Positions 17,640-26,181 of a DNA stretch of 45,012 bases are shown piece by piece. A program made the translations under genes and the position numbers. Each line of letters starts with the position of its first letter. Within the stretch, counting starts at the first letter, position 1. This DNA is from Collinsella sp. AF02-46-1 (GTDB lineage Bacteria; Actinomycetota; Coriobacteriia; Coriobacteriales; Coriobacteriaceae). A model generated the notes under the pieces. The model was given only the letters and a program-made list of their open reading frames with translations. It was not told where the DNA came from and searched no databases. The DNA lies in NCBI GenBank assembly GCA_934876235.1, contig CAKXKM010000002.1, forward strand, positions 29,178-74,189, given 5' to 3'.

Positions 17640-18608
17640 CTACATTTCGTTGTCCCGGCCGTTGTCCATCGACCTCTCCGCCATCCGGTAGACGGCGGCA
17701 CCGATGCCCAGGGCGTGCTGTATGCCGCCCCTCGTGAAGCCGCGGCCGAGCTTGCGGCCGCTGATCGCGGCCTTCCTGACGGCGTGCCCTCTCCCGTCCC
17801 TGCGGTCGTATGTCGGGCGGTACTCGAAGACGAGGTCGCGCTCCCCGAGGTTCCGGTCGCGGCTGAGGCGCATGTGGACGCCCCTCCGCTCCAAGGCCTC
17901 GTTGAGTGCGCGCATCCTGTTCGGCGCGCCGGACGCCGCGACCTCGCGGACGCTCTCGCGCACGACCCGGCGCACATGGTCCTGGTCGGTCTCGAAGCCC
18001 GGGTCGGCCTTCGAGCCGATCTCGCGGGCCCGCCGCTCGCCCCTCGACTCCTGCCGGGCGTGGACGCGGCTGTTGCGCTGCCCGCGCTCAAGCTGGGAGA
18101 GCCCCCAGCGCTCGTCCATCTCGCGCATCCTTGCCGCATGGAGGGTCTTCTGGCGTGACGCCCTGCCGTCGTTGAGGCGCTTTCCGGTCGAGAGGTCGGT
18201 CCGGTTGATGGCGATATGGACGGCGTAGCGGTCGGTCCCGTCCTTCGAGTGCTCCAGGTGGAGCGCCCACGCCGCCTCCTGGTTCGGATAGTAGCGGGCA
18301 ACCCACTCCCGGGCGAACTCCATGCAGTCGCCCTTGGACATCCTCCCCCCGTTTACGTTGCACTCGTCGGGGTTGAACGCGATGATCTGGTGGTAGCAGT
18401 AGGTGCATTTCGAGCCCTTGCGGCCGGGCTCGTTGTGGCCGTAGGCCTCGCGCGTACGGTCCATCTCCCTGGCCCAGTTCTCTGGTTCGTTGAGGTTCTG
18501 CGAGTCGAAGTCGAGCGCATCGTGCTTCTCGCTCGTTCGGTCGAGATAGCCCGACAAACTCTTCATGTGCTGCGCGCTCGTGATCGCCACCTGCTTGATA
18601 GCCGTCAT
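17640..18608 (-). CDS. Mobilisation relaxase
   Basis: A 322-residue relaxase. Tyr21 in SLSGYLDR is the probable DNA-cleaving tyrosine; the metal-binding motif lies in ALHLEHSKDGTDRYAVHIAI (His117, His120, His131), the HxxH...H form of MOBP-like and related relaxases. The C-terminal third is strongly basic (ERGQRNSRVHARQESRGERR) for DNA binding. It should nick oriT and stay bound to the 5' end during transfer. ATG 18608 has GAGGGGACGG upstream; a longer upstream frame overlaps the coupling-protein gene and is ignored. It starts 10 bases after the coupling-protein stop. At about 320 residues it is short, with no fused helicase or primase. Confidence 0.85.
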   Translation of the reverse strand: MTAIKQVAITSAQHMKSLSGYLDRTSEKHDALDFDSQNLNEPENWAREMDRTREAYGHNEPGRKGSKCTYCYHQIIAFNPDECNVNGGRMSKGDCMEFAREWVARYYPNQEAAWALHLEHSKDGTDRYAVHIAINRTDLSTGKRLNDGRASRQKTLHAARMREMDERWGLSQLERGQRNSRVHARQESRGERRAREIGSKADPGFETDQDHVRRVVRESVREVAASGAPNRMRALNEALERRGVHMRLSRDRNLGERDLVFEYRPTYDRRDGRGHAVRKAAISGRKLGRGFTRGGIQHALGIGAAVYRMAERSMDNGRDNEM

Positions 18609-18618
18609 GTCCGTCCCC

Positions 18619-20574
18619 TCACTCGTCCCATGCGGCCCACTCGTCCGAAAGGGTCGCGTTGTCCTCGTCCGCCTTGAACACGTCGTCGGGCGCGACCTCG
18701 TCATCGTCCGCTCCGTTGCCGGCTTCGAACTCGGGGCACCACGGCTCCGGAACCTCGTACGCATCGCCCTCCGCTGCGGCCTTGGCACGGGTGTAGTAAG
18801 TGGCCCGCTTCGCACGCTCGGCCTGCTCGTCGCCAAGCCCGAAGAACGGGCCCGCCGGGGTGCGGCTGGCGTAGTCGAGCGGGAACTCGAACACGCCCTC
18901 GCGCCCGGGCTTCGAGTTCTCACCACCTTTGACGGCGATGAGGCCGTCGCGGATGGGGATGCGCTGCTGCCACTCCCACTCGTTGATCAGGGGGACGGCC
19001 GCCTCGTTGTAGCTCGTTCCAACGGACGTGCGGCCTTGGCCCTTCTGACTGGACGTCCCCATCGAGCGCACCGTGCGCTTTCCGACGAGCGAGGTGAAGA
19101 ACTTAAAATCCTCGGGCTCCGAAAGCGACAGGGCGACTTTGATGCCGATGGAGCCGACCAGCTTGTCGCGCCCGGCCCCGCCGTCGCCCGGGTCGTTGTA
19201 GGCGTTGAGCTGCTTGAGGTTCTGAACGAAGAGATATTCATGGATCCTCATGCTTCGTCCGAGCGTGGCGATGGCGGGCAGGCAGGCGACCTTGACGTTC
19301 AGGTTGCCGATCTCGTCGAGAACGAGCGTCGTCTCGTGCGGCATCCGGCCGCCGTTCTCCTTGCATACCTGCTGCGCCACCTGCCACCACTGGTTGAGGA
19401 AACAGGTGTAGACGACGCCGTACGGGTCCCCCTCGTCGAGCATCTCGATGTACACGGCTGTCTTCCTCTCGATGAGGTCGCGGATCGACACGCTGCTCTC
19501 GGACGTCACCGCGCGGAGCGCGCCGTCGGAGAAGATGCTCAGGGCCTCCTTGAGGGTGGACACGACATTCTTGCCGGCCGTCGTCGCCCCTCCGTCCCCG
19601 AGGAGGTCGGACGCCGGCGAGAACGCCGGGTGCGTCGGGCCGAGCCCGCGGATGTAGTCCTTGAGGGGAGCGGACGGGTCCCTCGGGTCGTCGCCGGCGG
19701 TCCCGCGCTCGACGAGCGCGGCGACGCTCGCAAGGTTCTTCTGTTTACGCGGGGCGTCGGCCGTGCAGACGACGAGGATGCAGGCGGCGAGCATGTTGCG
19801 CGCGGCCTTGGGGAAATAGGTGTTCTTCTCCCCGCCGAGGGGTATGAGGTCGACGGCAACCTGCCGGGCAGTCCTCACGGCCGCATCGGTGTCGCCCGCC
19901 TCGACGGCATCGACGACGAGGCCGATCGGGTTGTACCGGCTTGCCCCCGGGTATCCGCTCAGGTCGAGGACGACGGTTTTGTACCCGAGCTCCCGCGCCT
20001 TGTCAGCCGTGAGTTCAAGGACCTCGGGCTTGCCGGTCGAGATGATGTTCCAACCGACCGCAAGCGCGAGCTGCATGGTCTCCAGCACCTGCAGCTGCGT
20101 CTTGCCTGAACCGGTCTTTCCGCAGGTCAGCGCATGGGGAACGGAAGAGTCGAACCAATAGCCCTTCGCGGTCGCGCCGAGGACGAGCCCGGCCCTCGCC
20201 GGCGTCCCGGTACCATCCCAGAAATCGTTCCGGCGTCCGAGCTCTCTGGGGCTGCGGACGATGTGGGCGTCACCGTAGATACCCTCCCCGACAACCCGGG
20301 TGCGTTCGGCGTCCTTAGAGGCCGTATAGCCAAAAAGGATGAGGAAAAGGAGACAGAACGCAGCGGACATGAACGGGATATGGCCGAGCCATGTTCCCGA
20401 AAGCCAGAAAGCCTGCCACATATCGAACCCGATGGCACCGAGCCAAGAGATCCAATCGACCGGGAGAGCCGCGATGGAGCAGGCGACCACGGGTGCCACC
20501 AGCGGATAACAGGCAACGGTGAGGACGACGGCGAAAGAAGCCGAAAGAGCCGTATTGAACTTGAGGTTGTTCAT
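18619..20574 (-). CDS. VirD4/TraG-type coupling protein
   Basis: A 651-residue protein with two N-terminal transmembrane regions (about 8-45 and 65-85) and a cytoplasmic RecA-like ATPase. Walker A is GKTGSGKT at 152-159 and Walker B VLDEIGNL at 418-425. The sequence SSVPHALTCGKTGSGKTQ is typical of T4SS coupling proteins, which deliver the relaxase-DNA complex to a mating pore. It lies between MobC-like and relaxase genes with gaps of 10-12 bases. No VirB4, VirB6 or similar pore gene is in the element, so its partner channel must come from a helper. Confidence 0.93.
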   Translation of the reverse strand: MNNLKFNTALSASFAVVLTVACYPLVAPVVACSIAALPVDWISWLGAIGFDMWQAFWLSGTWLGHIPFMSAAFCLLFLILFGYTASKDAERTRVVGEGIYGDAHIVRSPRELGRRNDFWDGTGTPARAGLVLGATAKGYWFDSSVPHALTCGKTGSGKTQLQVLETMQLALAVGWNIISTGKPEVLELTADKARELGYKTVVLDLSGYPGASRYNPIGLVVDAVEAGDTDAAVRTARQVAVDLIPLGGEKNTYFPKAARNMLAACILVVCTADAPRKQKNLASVAALVERGTAGDDPRDPSAPLKDYIRGLGPTHPAFSPASDLLGDGGATTAGKNVVSTLKEALSIFSDGALRAVTSESSVSIRDLIERKTAVYIEMLDEGDPYGVVYTCFLNQWWQVAQQVCKENGGRMPHETTLVLDEIGNLNVKVACLPAIATLGRSMRIHEYLFVQNLKQLNAYNDPGDGGAGRDKLVGSIGIKVALSLSEPEDFKFFTSLVGKRTVRSMGTSSQKGQGRTSVGTSYNEAAVPLINEWEWQQRIPIRDGLIAVKGGENSKPGREGVFEFPLDYASRTPAGPFFGLGDEQAERAKRATYYTRAKAAAEGDAYEVPEPWCPEFEAGNGADDDEVAPDDVFKADEDNATLSDEWAAWDE

Positions 20575-20586
20575 CCTGGCCCCTTC

Positions 20587-20934
20587 CTAAACGTTGCGGG
20601 CGTCGGCCAGGAAGGCCGAGACGGCGTCGGCCGCATCACCGACCTTCACGAGCGCGACGTCGAGGAACGGAGCAATCCGGCCGAGGTCATGGGTGATGTT
20701 CACCTCACGGGCCAGCTGATTCAGATTCGACCCGACGAGCCTCAGGTCGCGGTAGAGAAGTTTAAGGGCCTCGGGGTCGGTGTGGATAACGGGGCGGTCG
20801 CTATCCACAAGCGAGCGTCGGCGCATGTACTCGCTCTTACTCAAGCCGGCCGCGCGGGCGCGCCGCTCGATGGCGGCGCGCTCCCCACCGGTGACTCTTA
20901 CGTATATGCGCCCGTTCCTCGCCCCGCTACTCAT
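20587..20934 (-). CDS. MobC-like relaxosome accessory protein
   Basis: A 115-residue protein with a ribbon-helix-helix-like N-terminus (RIYVRVTGGERAAIERRARA, then GLSKSEYMRRR) and the MobC C-terminal part with LRLVGSNLNQLAREVN. Such proteins bind oriT and help the relaxase open DNA. ATG 20934 overlaps the stop of the preceding gene by 8 bp. It is the usual neighbour of a relaxase; here the coupling protein lies between them. Confidence 0.85.
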   Translation of the reverse strand: MSSGARNGRIYVRVTGGERAAIERRARAAGLSKSEYMRRRSLVDSDRPVIHTDPEALKLLYRDLRLVGSNLNQLAREVNITHDLGRIAPFLDVALVKVGDAADAVSAFLADARNV

Positions 20935-21475
20935 GGAACTTCCAAGCGCGCTCGAGGTCGGCACCGTATTTAGAGAGAAGGTACATGTTGCGCGGGCTCT
21001 TCACCGGCATGTGGGGCTGGAGGTAGGCGGGGACAACGGCAAGACGGTCGCAGGGCACGCCGAACTCGACGAGATACGCAGTCCGCGCAAGGGCCTCCTC
21101 CGGTCCGCTCGCGTCGATGCCGGCGGTATAGAGGATGCCCACCTGGTCATAGTCGCCACCCACAATGAGCTGGAGACCGCATCCGGGGGTGTTGCTCCCG
21201 TTGAGCTCGGCAAAAGCCTTGGAGACCATGTAGAGCACCCCGCCGCGCTCGACGAGCCTGATGCCCAGACCGCGAACGTGCGCGGTTGCCGGCAAGAAGC
21301 GGATATTCGGGTCAGCCGCGCGGATATGATCGAGGGCGGTCATGGTCGAAGTGCCAAACAGGCGCTCGATGCGCGTATCAACCTCGCGCTTGAGAAGCGG
21401 GTTGGGATAGCCGTCATGATGACGGGCGTAACCAGGGACGGGAATGCGGGCGATCTTCTCTTCGAGAGTATTCAT
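20927..21475 (-). CDS. Hypothetical protein, first gene of the mobilisation operon
   Basis: A 182-residue soluble protein (MNTLEEKIARIPVPGYARHH at its start). AAAGGA lies 7 nt before ATG 21475. I see no motif I can name; regularly spaced aliphatic segments and a GGDYDQVGILY stretch suggest an alpha/beta fold. It overlaps the mobC-like gene by 8 bp and is preceded by the repeat-rich region 21476-21741, so it may be part of the relaxosome or be a regulator; this is from context only. Confidence 0.7.
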   Translation of the reverse strand: MNTLEEKIARIPVPGYARHHDGYPNPLLKREVDTRIERLFGTSTMTALDHIRAADPNIRFLPATAHVRGLGIRLVERGGVLYMVSKAFAELNGSNTPGCGLQLIVGGDYDQVGILYTAGIDASGPEEALARTAYLVEFGVPCDRLAVVPAYLQPHMPVKSPRNMYLLSKYGADLERAWKFHE

Positions 21476-21497
21476 GAATCGTTCCTTTCTGGGAGAG

Positions 21498-21527
21498 GCA
21501 GACCGGTACCGGTCGGTGCCGGTCTGC
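21498..21527. other. Perfect 9-bp hairpin upstream of the mobilisation operon
   Basis: GCAGACCGG pairs with CCGGTCTGC around a 12-base loop, just upstream of the operon's first ribosome-binding site. It could be a terminator-like barrier, an operator or part of oriT. Confidence 0.5.
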
Positions 21528-21579
21528 AAATAACAGGTATTTCGGTTCGCTGCTGGTCGGAAGGGCGGCTCGGCATGAC

Positions 21580-21673
21580 GGTGCCGATGGTGCCGATAGG
21601 TCGATGAAATCTATCCGGCGGTCGCCTCAAACGCACGCCAAAATCCTGGGCTTGGCGCGGCACCATCGGCACC
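21580..21673. other. Candidate oriT: perfect 16-bp inverted repeat with GGTGCC iterations
   Basis: The arm at 21580-21595, containing GGTGCCGAT twice over, is the exact reverse complement of 21658-21673; 62 bp separate them. Further GGTGCC/GGCACC copies flank it, and CCCCCGGC/GCCGGGGG (21733-21754) forms a hairpin at the vapE stop. This gap between the mobilisation operon and the helicase gene is the most structured noncoding DNA in the element and a natural site for a transfer or replication origin. No nic consensus was recognised. Confidence 0.45.
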
Positions 21674-21741
21674 GCGCGGAAAACCCCAGCTAACCGTAGC
21701 GTCAGCGGTGCCGGCGGCCATTGACCTCGGCACCCCCGGCA

Positions 21742-22980
21742 CTAGCGCCGGGGGTCGTAAACCCAGCACCGCTGCTTGCCGTAGGGGCCGCACTTGCGCT
21801 TTCCGTCAAAGCGCCATCCGGGACATTGGTCGGTGAGGATGGCGCTGATGTCCTTGGCGAGCTTCTGCGTGAACTCCTGGCGGAGGGCGTAGTCGGCGAT
21901 CTCGTGGGTGCACACCGGATGGTCGCGATGGGCGGCGAGATAGCTGTTGATGGCGTCCGTGCGCGGATCCTCCTCGAGGAAGCCCTCGCGGCGCTTCGCG
22001 GCGTCCCCCTCCATCTCGGCCGAAAGCACCGCGCTGAAGCGCGGGTCGCCGGACTTCATCCAGTAGACGACCTCGGCCATAGCCTGGCGCGCGTCGTGGG
22101 CAAACTCAGCTGAGTGCACCGATTTCGTAGGCTCGACCGTGCCGCAGAGTACGGGAAGAAAACGGCGCGCGCCGGACGACTTCTCAGCGATGAAGCCGAT
22201 GGTATTGGTCGTAGCGACGAAGACGCAGCGGCGCTGGAAGTCCGTCGACCGCTTGCCGTAGGCTACGCGAAAGGTGTCCGTCTGGCGCACTAGGCCGGCC
22301 TTCACCGCCTCAAGCGAGCGGCCGCTGATTCCAGTCAACTCGGCGAGCTCGACAACCCACTTGCCGCGCAGGGCCTCGCCTGTTGCCTTGATGTTGCCGA
22401 GATCGTAAATGCTGTCGCAAAAGTATCGATCGTCGAGAGCGATGCGCCGTGCGAAGGTCGACTTCCCGATGCCGCCACGACCGGCGAGCACCATTGTGTA
22501 ATCGAACTTGCAGCCGGGATGGAAGGCGCGCTTCACGGCACCGCAGAGGAACAGGCGCTCGATTGCAACTGTAAGCTGGGAGCTGTCCGCTCCAAGGTAG
22601 GTGTGCAGCAGGGTGCCGGCGCGCTTCTCGCCGTCCCATTTGAGGCCGTCAAGCATCTGCGTCAACGGGTTGAACGCATTACCATAGGCGGCGATGGTCA
22701 TAGCATGGTCGAGAGTCTTATCGGAGCGCAGCCCAATTGTGTCCTGGAGATGGGCGTAGAGCTCGGCGTCGTCCAGCGACGTCCAGGGGCGGACGCCCTT
22801 GGCGTCGTTCCAGGGCGTGGGACCGAGCGCGCATGTCGCGTCGGCGAGCTCGTTGTAGGCAAGCGGGATGCCGTCGGACATAATGGCCGCGACCGTCTGG
22901 TGAACGGTTGGGACCTTCTTCTCCTGCGGCTGCGGCACGGGACCGGCGGAAACGGACTGGGCATTATCCGAGGCGGCCAT
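21742..22980 (-). CDS. VapE-like P-loop helicase/primase-helicase
   Basis: A 412-residue protein of the virulence-associated E family. Walker A is GRGGIGKS at 167-174 in LAGRGGIGKSTFARRIAL; then ELTGISGRSLEAVK and a segment with TTNTIGFI typical of the family. VapE proteins resemble the helicase half of phage and island replication proteins. No primase domain is visible, so it may act with a host or separate primase when the element replicates after excision. Its ATG directly follows the stop of a 68-codon gene (TAGCATG), showing coupled translation. The stop codon lies in the loop of a GC-rich hairpin. Confidence 0.85.
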   Translation of the reverse strand: MAASDNAQSVSAGPVPQPQEKKVPTVHQTVAAIMSDGIPLAYNELADATCALGPTPWNDAKGVRPWTSLDDAELYAHLQDTIGLRSDKTLDHAMTIAAYGNAFNPLTQMLDGLKWDGEKRAGTLLHTYLGADSSQLTVAIERLFLCGAVKRAFHPGCKFDYTMVLAGRGGIGKSTFARRIALDDRYFCDSIYDLGNIKATGEALRGKWVVELAELTGISGRSLEAVKAGLVRQTDTFRVAYGKRSTDFQRRCVFVATTNTIGFIAEKSSGARRFLPVLCGTVEPTKSVHSAEFAHDARQAMAEVVYWMKSGDPRFSAVLSAEMEGDAAKRREGFLEEDPRTDAINSYLAAHRDHPVCTHEIADYALRQEFTQKLAKDISAILTDQCPGWRFDGKRKCGPYGKQRCWVYDPRR

Positions 22981-22981
22981 G

Positions 22982-23188
22982 CTAGGCCTCCCAGATATAA
23001 TGGACTTCGATGCCGTGATCCTGGAGTACGGTATCGACGGCGATCATGTCCTCGCGGATACCGTCGAGGCGGCTCTCAATGTCGAGAATGCGGAGCGCGA
23101 GGTCCATATCAGTGAGCGGATGGTCGAGATCGTGCTCGCGCAGGAGCGTGCGCAAGCGCGCGGCGTTGAGGCCGCTATAATCCTTCAT
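22982..23188 (-). CDS. Small helical protein coupled to the VapE-like gene
   Basis: 68 residues (MKDYSGLNAARLRTLLREHD at the start), largely helical and acidic, with a heptad-like LALRILDIESRLDGIREDMI. AAGGAG precedes the ATG. The stop is one base from the vapE start. Small genes in this place in such elements are common and uncharacterised. It could help the helicase or regulate replication; this is inference from position. Confidence 0.65.
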   Translation of the reverse strand: MKDYSGLNAARLRTLLREHDLDHPLTDMDLALRILDIESRLDGIREDMIAVDTVLQDHGIEVHYIWEA

Positions 23189-23246
23189 GGTTCTCCTTAT
23201 CGTAGATTAGGGGGCAGTCGGTCGCTAGCGAACTTTGGTCGGGGAG

Positions 23247-23444
23247 CTAGCGGCCTTTCTTTTTGCCGCCCTCGTCGTCAATGGCGAGGCCGAGAGCGGC
23301 GTAGAGCTTGGAGCGCGGAATGAGCCATGCGTTGCCAATCTGCTTGAACGGCAACTTGCCGGCGCGCGCGATCTTGTATGCCTTGGAATAGCTACAACGC
23401 AGGATGGGCGCGCACTCCTCAAGGGTCAGAAGCTCGTCTGTCAT
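23247..23444 (-). CDS. xis: Excisionase/Xis-like HTH protein
   Basis: 65 residues with a MerR/HTH_17-type fold: LLTLEECAPILRCSYSKAYK, ARAGKLPFKQIGNAWLIPRS and a basic tail GGKKKGR. Such proteins bend DNA at att sites to favour excision, and some also regulate transcription. GGAGGTG precedes the ATG. It lies divergently from the 23605 gene, with AGATAA repeats between them, and 1.4 kb from the integrase. The symbol is by family resemblance. Confidence 0.8.
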   Translation of the reverse strand: MTDELLTLEECAPILRCSYSKAYKIARAGKLPFKQIGNAWLIPRSKLYAALGLAIDDEGGKKKGR

Positions 23445-23578
23445 AGATAATCACCTCCAAAATGTTATTTTAGACTCAATTCCTAGATAACATTCTATCT
23501 AAGAAATAGCGTTTTTCAATATAAAAATGAAAATAATTATTTAGATACAGTCTGGCAGATAACGAACTGAAATATAAT
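23445..23578. promoter_or_regulatory. Divergent control region with AGATAA repeats and dyads
   Basis: A strongly AT-rich gap. AGATAA occurs at 23445, 23486 and 23557; TAGATA/TATCTA (23484-23489, 23496-23501) and AATGTTAT/ATAACATT (23461-23468, 23487-23494) form inverted repeats. TATAAT at 23573-23578 is a good -10 for the 23605 gene; its -35 is poor, suggesting an activated promoter. The Xis-like protein is a natural candidate ligand. Confidence 0.6.
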
Positions 23579-23604
23579 AAGAGCAAACAAAGGGAAGGAG
23601 AACA

Positions 23605-24813
23605 ATGAAGCCCATAGCGATCGCCACCAACGAGCTCGGCATGCACGTCATGGTGAGGCCGGTTCCCAGGCAGTTTCTTTCAGATGGGGCCCTCGACGAG
23701 GTCGCGACCGAAGACGTCAACGCCCTTATCACCGCAAGGCGTCCGTCCTCTCTGGCGTCCGCAATCGCCGACCTCCCCCCGCTGCTGCCGCCGTCAGCCG
23801 ATACCATAGGCGACGGAAAGCGCCTGTATGGCCTTGATGAGGTGCTTTCCGGATCGTGGGACCTCCACCTGGACCATCCGGTCCCGGAACTCCTCCAATA
23901 CGAATCCCAGCTCGATGTAAACACCGCCCTTGAATCGAGCCTTGCCTCGGCGAGGAGCGCGGCCAAGAAGCTCCCGTTCGGCGATGAATGGGTCTCGAGC
24001 GCACTCGGCGACCTCGATCCGGCCTCGACTGCGGTCGCCGTAGAGCCCTTCGCCGACTGGGCGCTGACCCGCAACATACTCGCCCTGACCGCCAAGTTGC
24101 TCGGGCTGCTTTCGGCAGATTCTGAAACTCCGATGCAGGACGCAGGCTTCATCCGTCGCCAGAACGAGGCACTGGGCATGGAGCTCTGGTACATCCCCTT
24201 CGCGTTCAATCCCTTCTTCGCGCCGACGAAGAGAAGCCTCAAATCGCTGCGGGCGAAACTGTCAGATTACCATGTCTATCAGCCGCTCTACGGCATCCTG
24301 ACCCACCAGGAGGAAATCAAGAAGACCCTCCTCTCTCACACGTATGCGGAAGTGTTCGGTTCGGTCCCATACGGCAAAGAAGGCGCGGTTTTCGTGCTGA
24401 CGGCCCCCGTGGCGTCCGAGGAGTACATAAGCCTGCTCGGCGGATGGAAGGATGTCACGGAGCGACACTACATGCTCTGCGTTGGAGTTGGGAAATCCCA
24501 GCGAGGCGATGCGGAGAACGTCGTCAACGCGCTTGTCGATTCTGTCTCCAAGCTCAGGCTCCCCAAGGATTCGTCGAGTCTGGGCTGGACGTGGGACAAA
24601 TCTGCTAGGTTCTCCGCTATTCCCGTCCCAAGCGTGCGACGCGAGTCCCTCCTCTCGGAGCTGCTTTTCAGGGTCGTTTATAGAGGAAGGTTGCGAATCG
24701 GGATTTGTGCGAGCTGCGGCTCGCCCTTCATTCGGGCAGAAGCGGATCCCTTTAGGGACGTTTGCTCCCAGGCCTGCCGCATGACGCTACGGCGCAAGAA
24801 CGGGTTGGCGTAA
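23605..24813 (+). CDS. Hypothetical protein with C-terminal zinc ribbon
   Basis: A 402-residue protein; the last 35 residues hold a Cys4 ribbon (Cys368, Cys371, Cys387, Cys391) in CASCGSPFIR and VCSQACRMTLRRKN, a pattern like the ribbon of CGNR or DUF6076-type proteins. The first 360 residues are not recognised; they contain FADWALTRNILALTAKLLGL and are soluble. AAGGAG precedes the ATG and a TATAAT box lies upstream. It ends 15 bases before the integrase gene, so the two are probably cotranscribed. It may regulate excision; this is inferred from position. Confidence 0.7.
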   Translation: MKPIAIATNELGMHVMVRPVPRQFLSDGALDEVATEDVNALITARRPSSLASAIADLPPLLPPSADTIGDGKRLYGLDEVLSGSWDLHLDHPVPELLQYESQLDVNTALESSLASARSAAKKLPFGDEWVSSALGDLDPASTAVAVEPFADWALTRNILALTAKLLGLLSADSETPMQDAGFIRRQNEALGMELWYIPFAFNPFFAPTKRSLKSLRAKLSDYHVYQPLYGILTHQEEIKKTLLSHTYAEVFGSVPYGKEGAVFVLTAPVASEEYISLLGGWKDVTERHYMLCVGVGKSQRGDAENVVNALVDSVSKLRLPKDSSSLGWTWDKSARFSAIPVPSVRRESLLSELLFRVVYRGRLRIGICASCGSPFIRAEADPFRDVCSQACRMTLRRKNGLA

Positions 24814-24828
24814 CCGGAAAGGAAAGAA

Positions 24829-26181
24829 ATGGCCAAGGTCCCGCGCAACAAGGGCTCCTACAGTGTCTACAAAGACGGACGGGCCCAGATCAAGTTCCCC
24901 CTCGGCTTCAACGAGAAAACTGGCAAGTACGGCGTCTACAACGAAAACTTTCCATCAGAGGCAGAGGCTATCGCGGCAATCAAGGAGATCAACGACTTCA
25001 TATACCACGGAGGCACCGCCGCCGAGGTGCCCGCCCATAGGATGAAAAAAGATGCCAAGGCGAAGGAGGAGGCGGAGCTCTTCCGGGCATTCGCGGCGAA
25101 TTTCGTCGCCGACCGAGAGAAACAGAAGACGGTCACAGAACGGACCATCAAGGACTACCGCACCCACCTGAAGAGAATCGATCCGTATATCGGAAGCATG
25201 CCAATAAGTGCCATCGGGCCCAAAGACATTAACGTCATGTACTCCGGCCTCCGGAGCAACGACCGCCGCAACGGTGGGGCGGCACCCGTCAGCGGCACGT
25301 ACCTCCAGCACATACATAGCACCCTGTCCCTGGTCTTCGACCGAGCGGTCGTATACGGCTACATTGGCTCGAACCCCTGCAAGGATGTCGACAAACCCAA
25401 AAGGGACACCGAGGAGAAATATGCCCTATCGGTTGATGAGTGCCGCGCATTCATCGGGTCCGTGCTTGACAAAGGGCTTGAGGCGAAGAGCGTCGGCCTC
25501 CTTATCTGCCTGTGCACCGCCGCACGGTTATCGGAAATGCTCGCATTGACCTGGGCGGATTATTCCAGCGGCACCCTCCGCATCAGCAAGGCGATGAAAA
25601 AGGATAGCCAGGAGACCAAGGAGACCAAAACGGGGGACGTGAGGAACGATCCCTGCCCCCCGATATTGGTCGACGTCCTAGCAGAGTGGAAGGAATTGCA
25701 GGCGACCCAGCTCGAACGCGTCGGCCTGAGCCAGACAGGATCGACCCCCATCGTTCAGGCGAGGCGGGGCAAGCACACCCTTAAGACATCGTTCGAGAAG
25801 TGGTTCAGGCTACAGAAGCACAATTACAATCTGCCGCCGGAGATCACAATACACGGACTGCGCCATACCGCGACCAGCATCTTGCAAAGGGACTGCCATG
25901 TCGACATGGCGACGACGATGCAGATCACCGGCCATAAGACAGTCGAAATGCTGAAACGCTATTCTCATACGGACGACAGTGCAAAGCGCGCTGCGGCCGA
26001 GGCCTTTGGCGACTTGCTGGCACCCGACAAGAACGAAGCGCGTTGCCGCTACTGCCGCTACTGGACCGTGTCCCCGGACGACGCGGGAATCGGGGCATGC
26101 TGGCACGGCTACGACGGCAACGGGATCAAGGTCCTACCCGGCGCGACGAAATGCCCAACGAACGGCTTCAGGGCGGGCTGA
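24829..26181 (+). CDS. int: Tyrosine integrase with Cys-rich C-terminal extension
   Basis: A 450-residue site-specific recombinase. Residues 1-65 form an arm-binding-like beta domain, 80-185 the SAM-like core-binding domain, 195-385 the catalytic domain: Arg233 in TAARLSEML, His342 and Arg345 in HGLRHTAT, His369 in GHKTVEML, nucleophile Tyr378 in KRYSHT. After the catalytic core an unusual tail carries Cys406, Cys409, Cys424 and Cys442, a likely metal-binding extension. It should insert the element into tRNA-fMet, as it is the only integrase found. Unusually, it lies 6.7 kb from the nearest end rather than next to it. AAAGGAAAG precedes the ATG. Confidence 0.93.
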   Translation: MAKVPRNKGSYSVYKDGRAQIKFPLGFNEKTGKYGVYNENFPSEAEAIAAIKEINDFIYHGGTAAEVPAHRMKKDAKAKEEAELFRAFAANFVADREKQKTVTERTIKDYRTHLKRIDPYIGSMPISAIGPKDINVMYSGLRSNDRRNGGAAPVSGTYLQHIHSTLSLVFDRAVVYGYIGSNPCKDVDKPKRDTEEKYALSVDECRAFIGSVLDKGLEAKSVGLLICLCTAARLSEMLALTWADYSSGTLRISKAMKKDSQETKETKTGDVRNDPCPPILVDVLAEWKELQATQLERVGLSQTGSTPIVQARRGKHTLKTSFEKWFRLQKHNYNLPPEITIHGLRHTATSILQRDCHVDMATTMQITGHKTVEMLKRYSHTDDSAKRAAAEAFGDLLAPDKNEARCRYCRYWTVSPDDAGIGACWHGYDGNGIKVLPGATKCPTNGFRAG

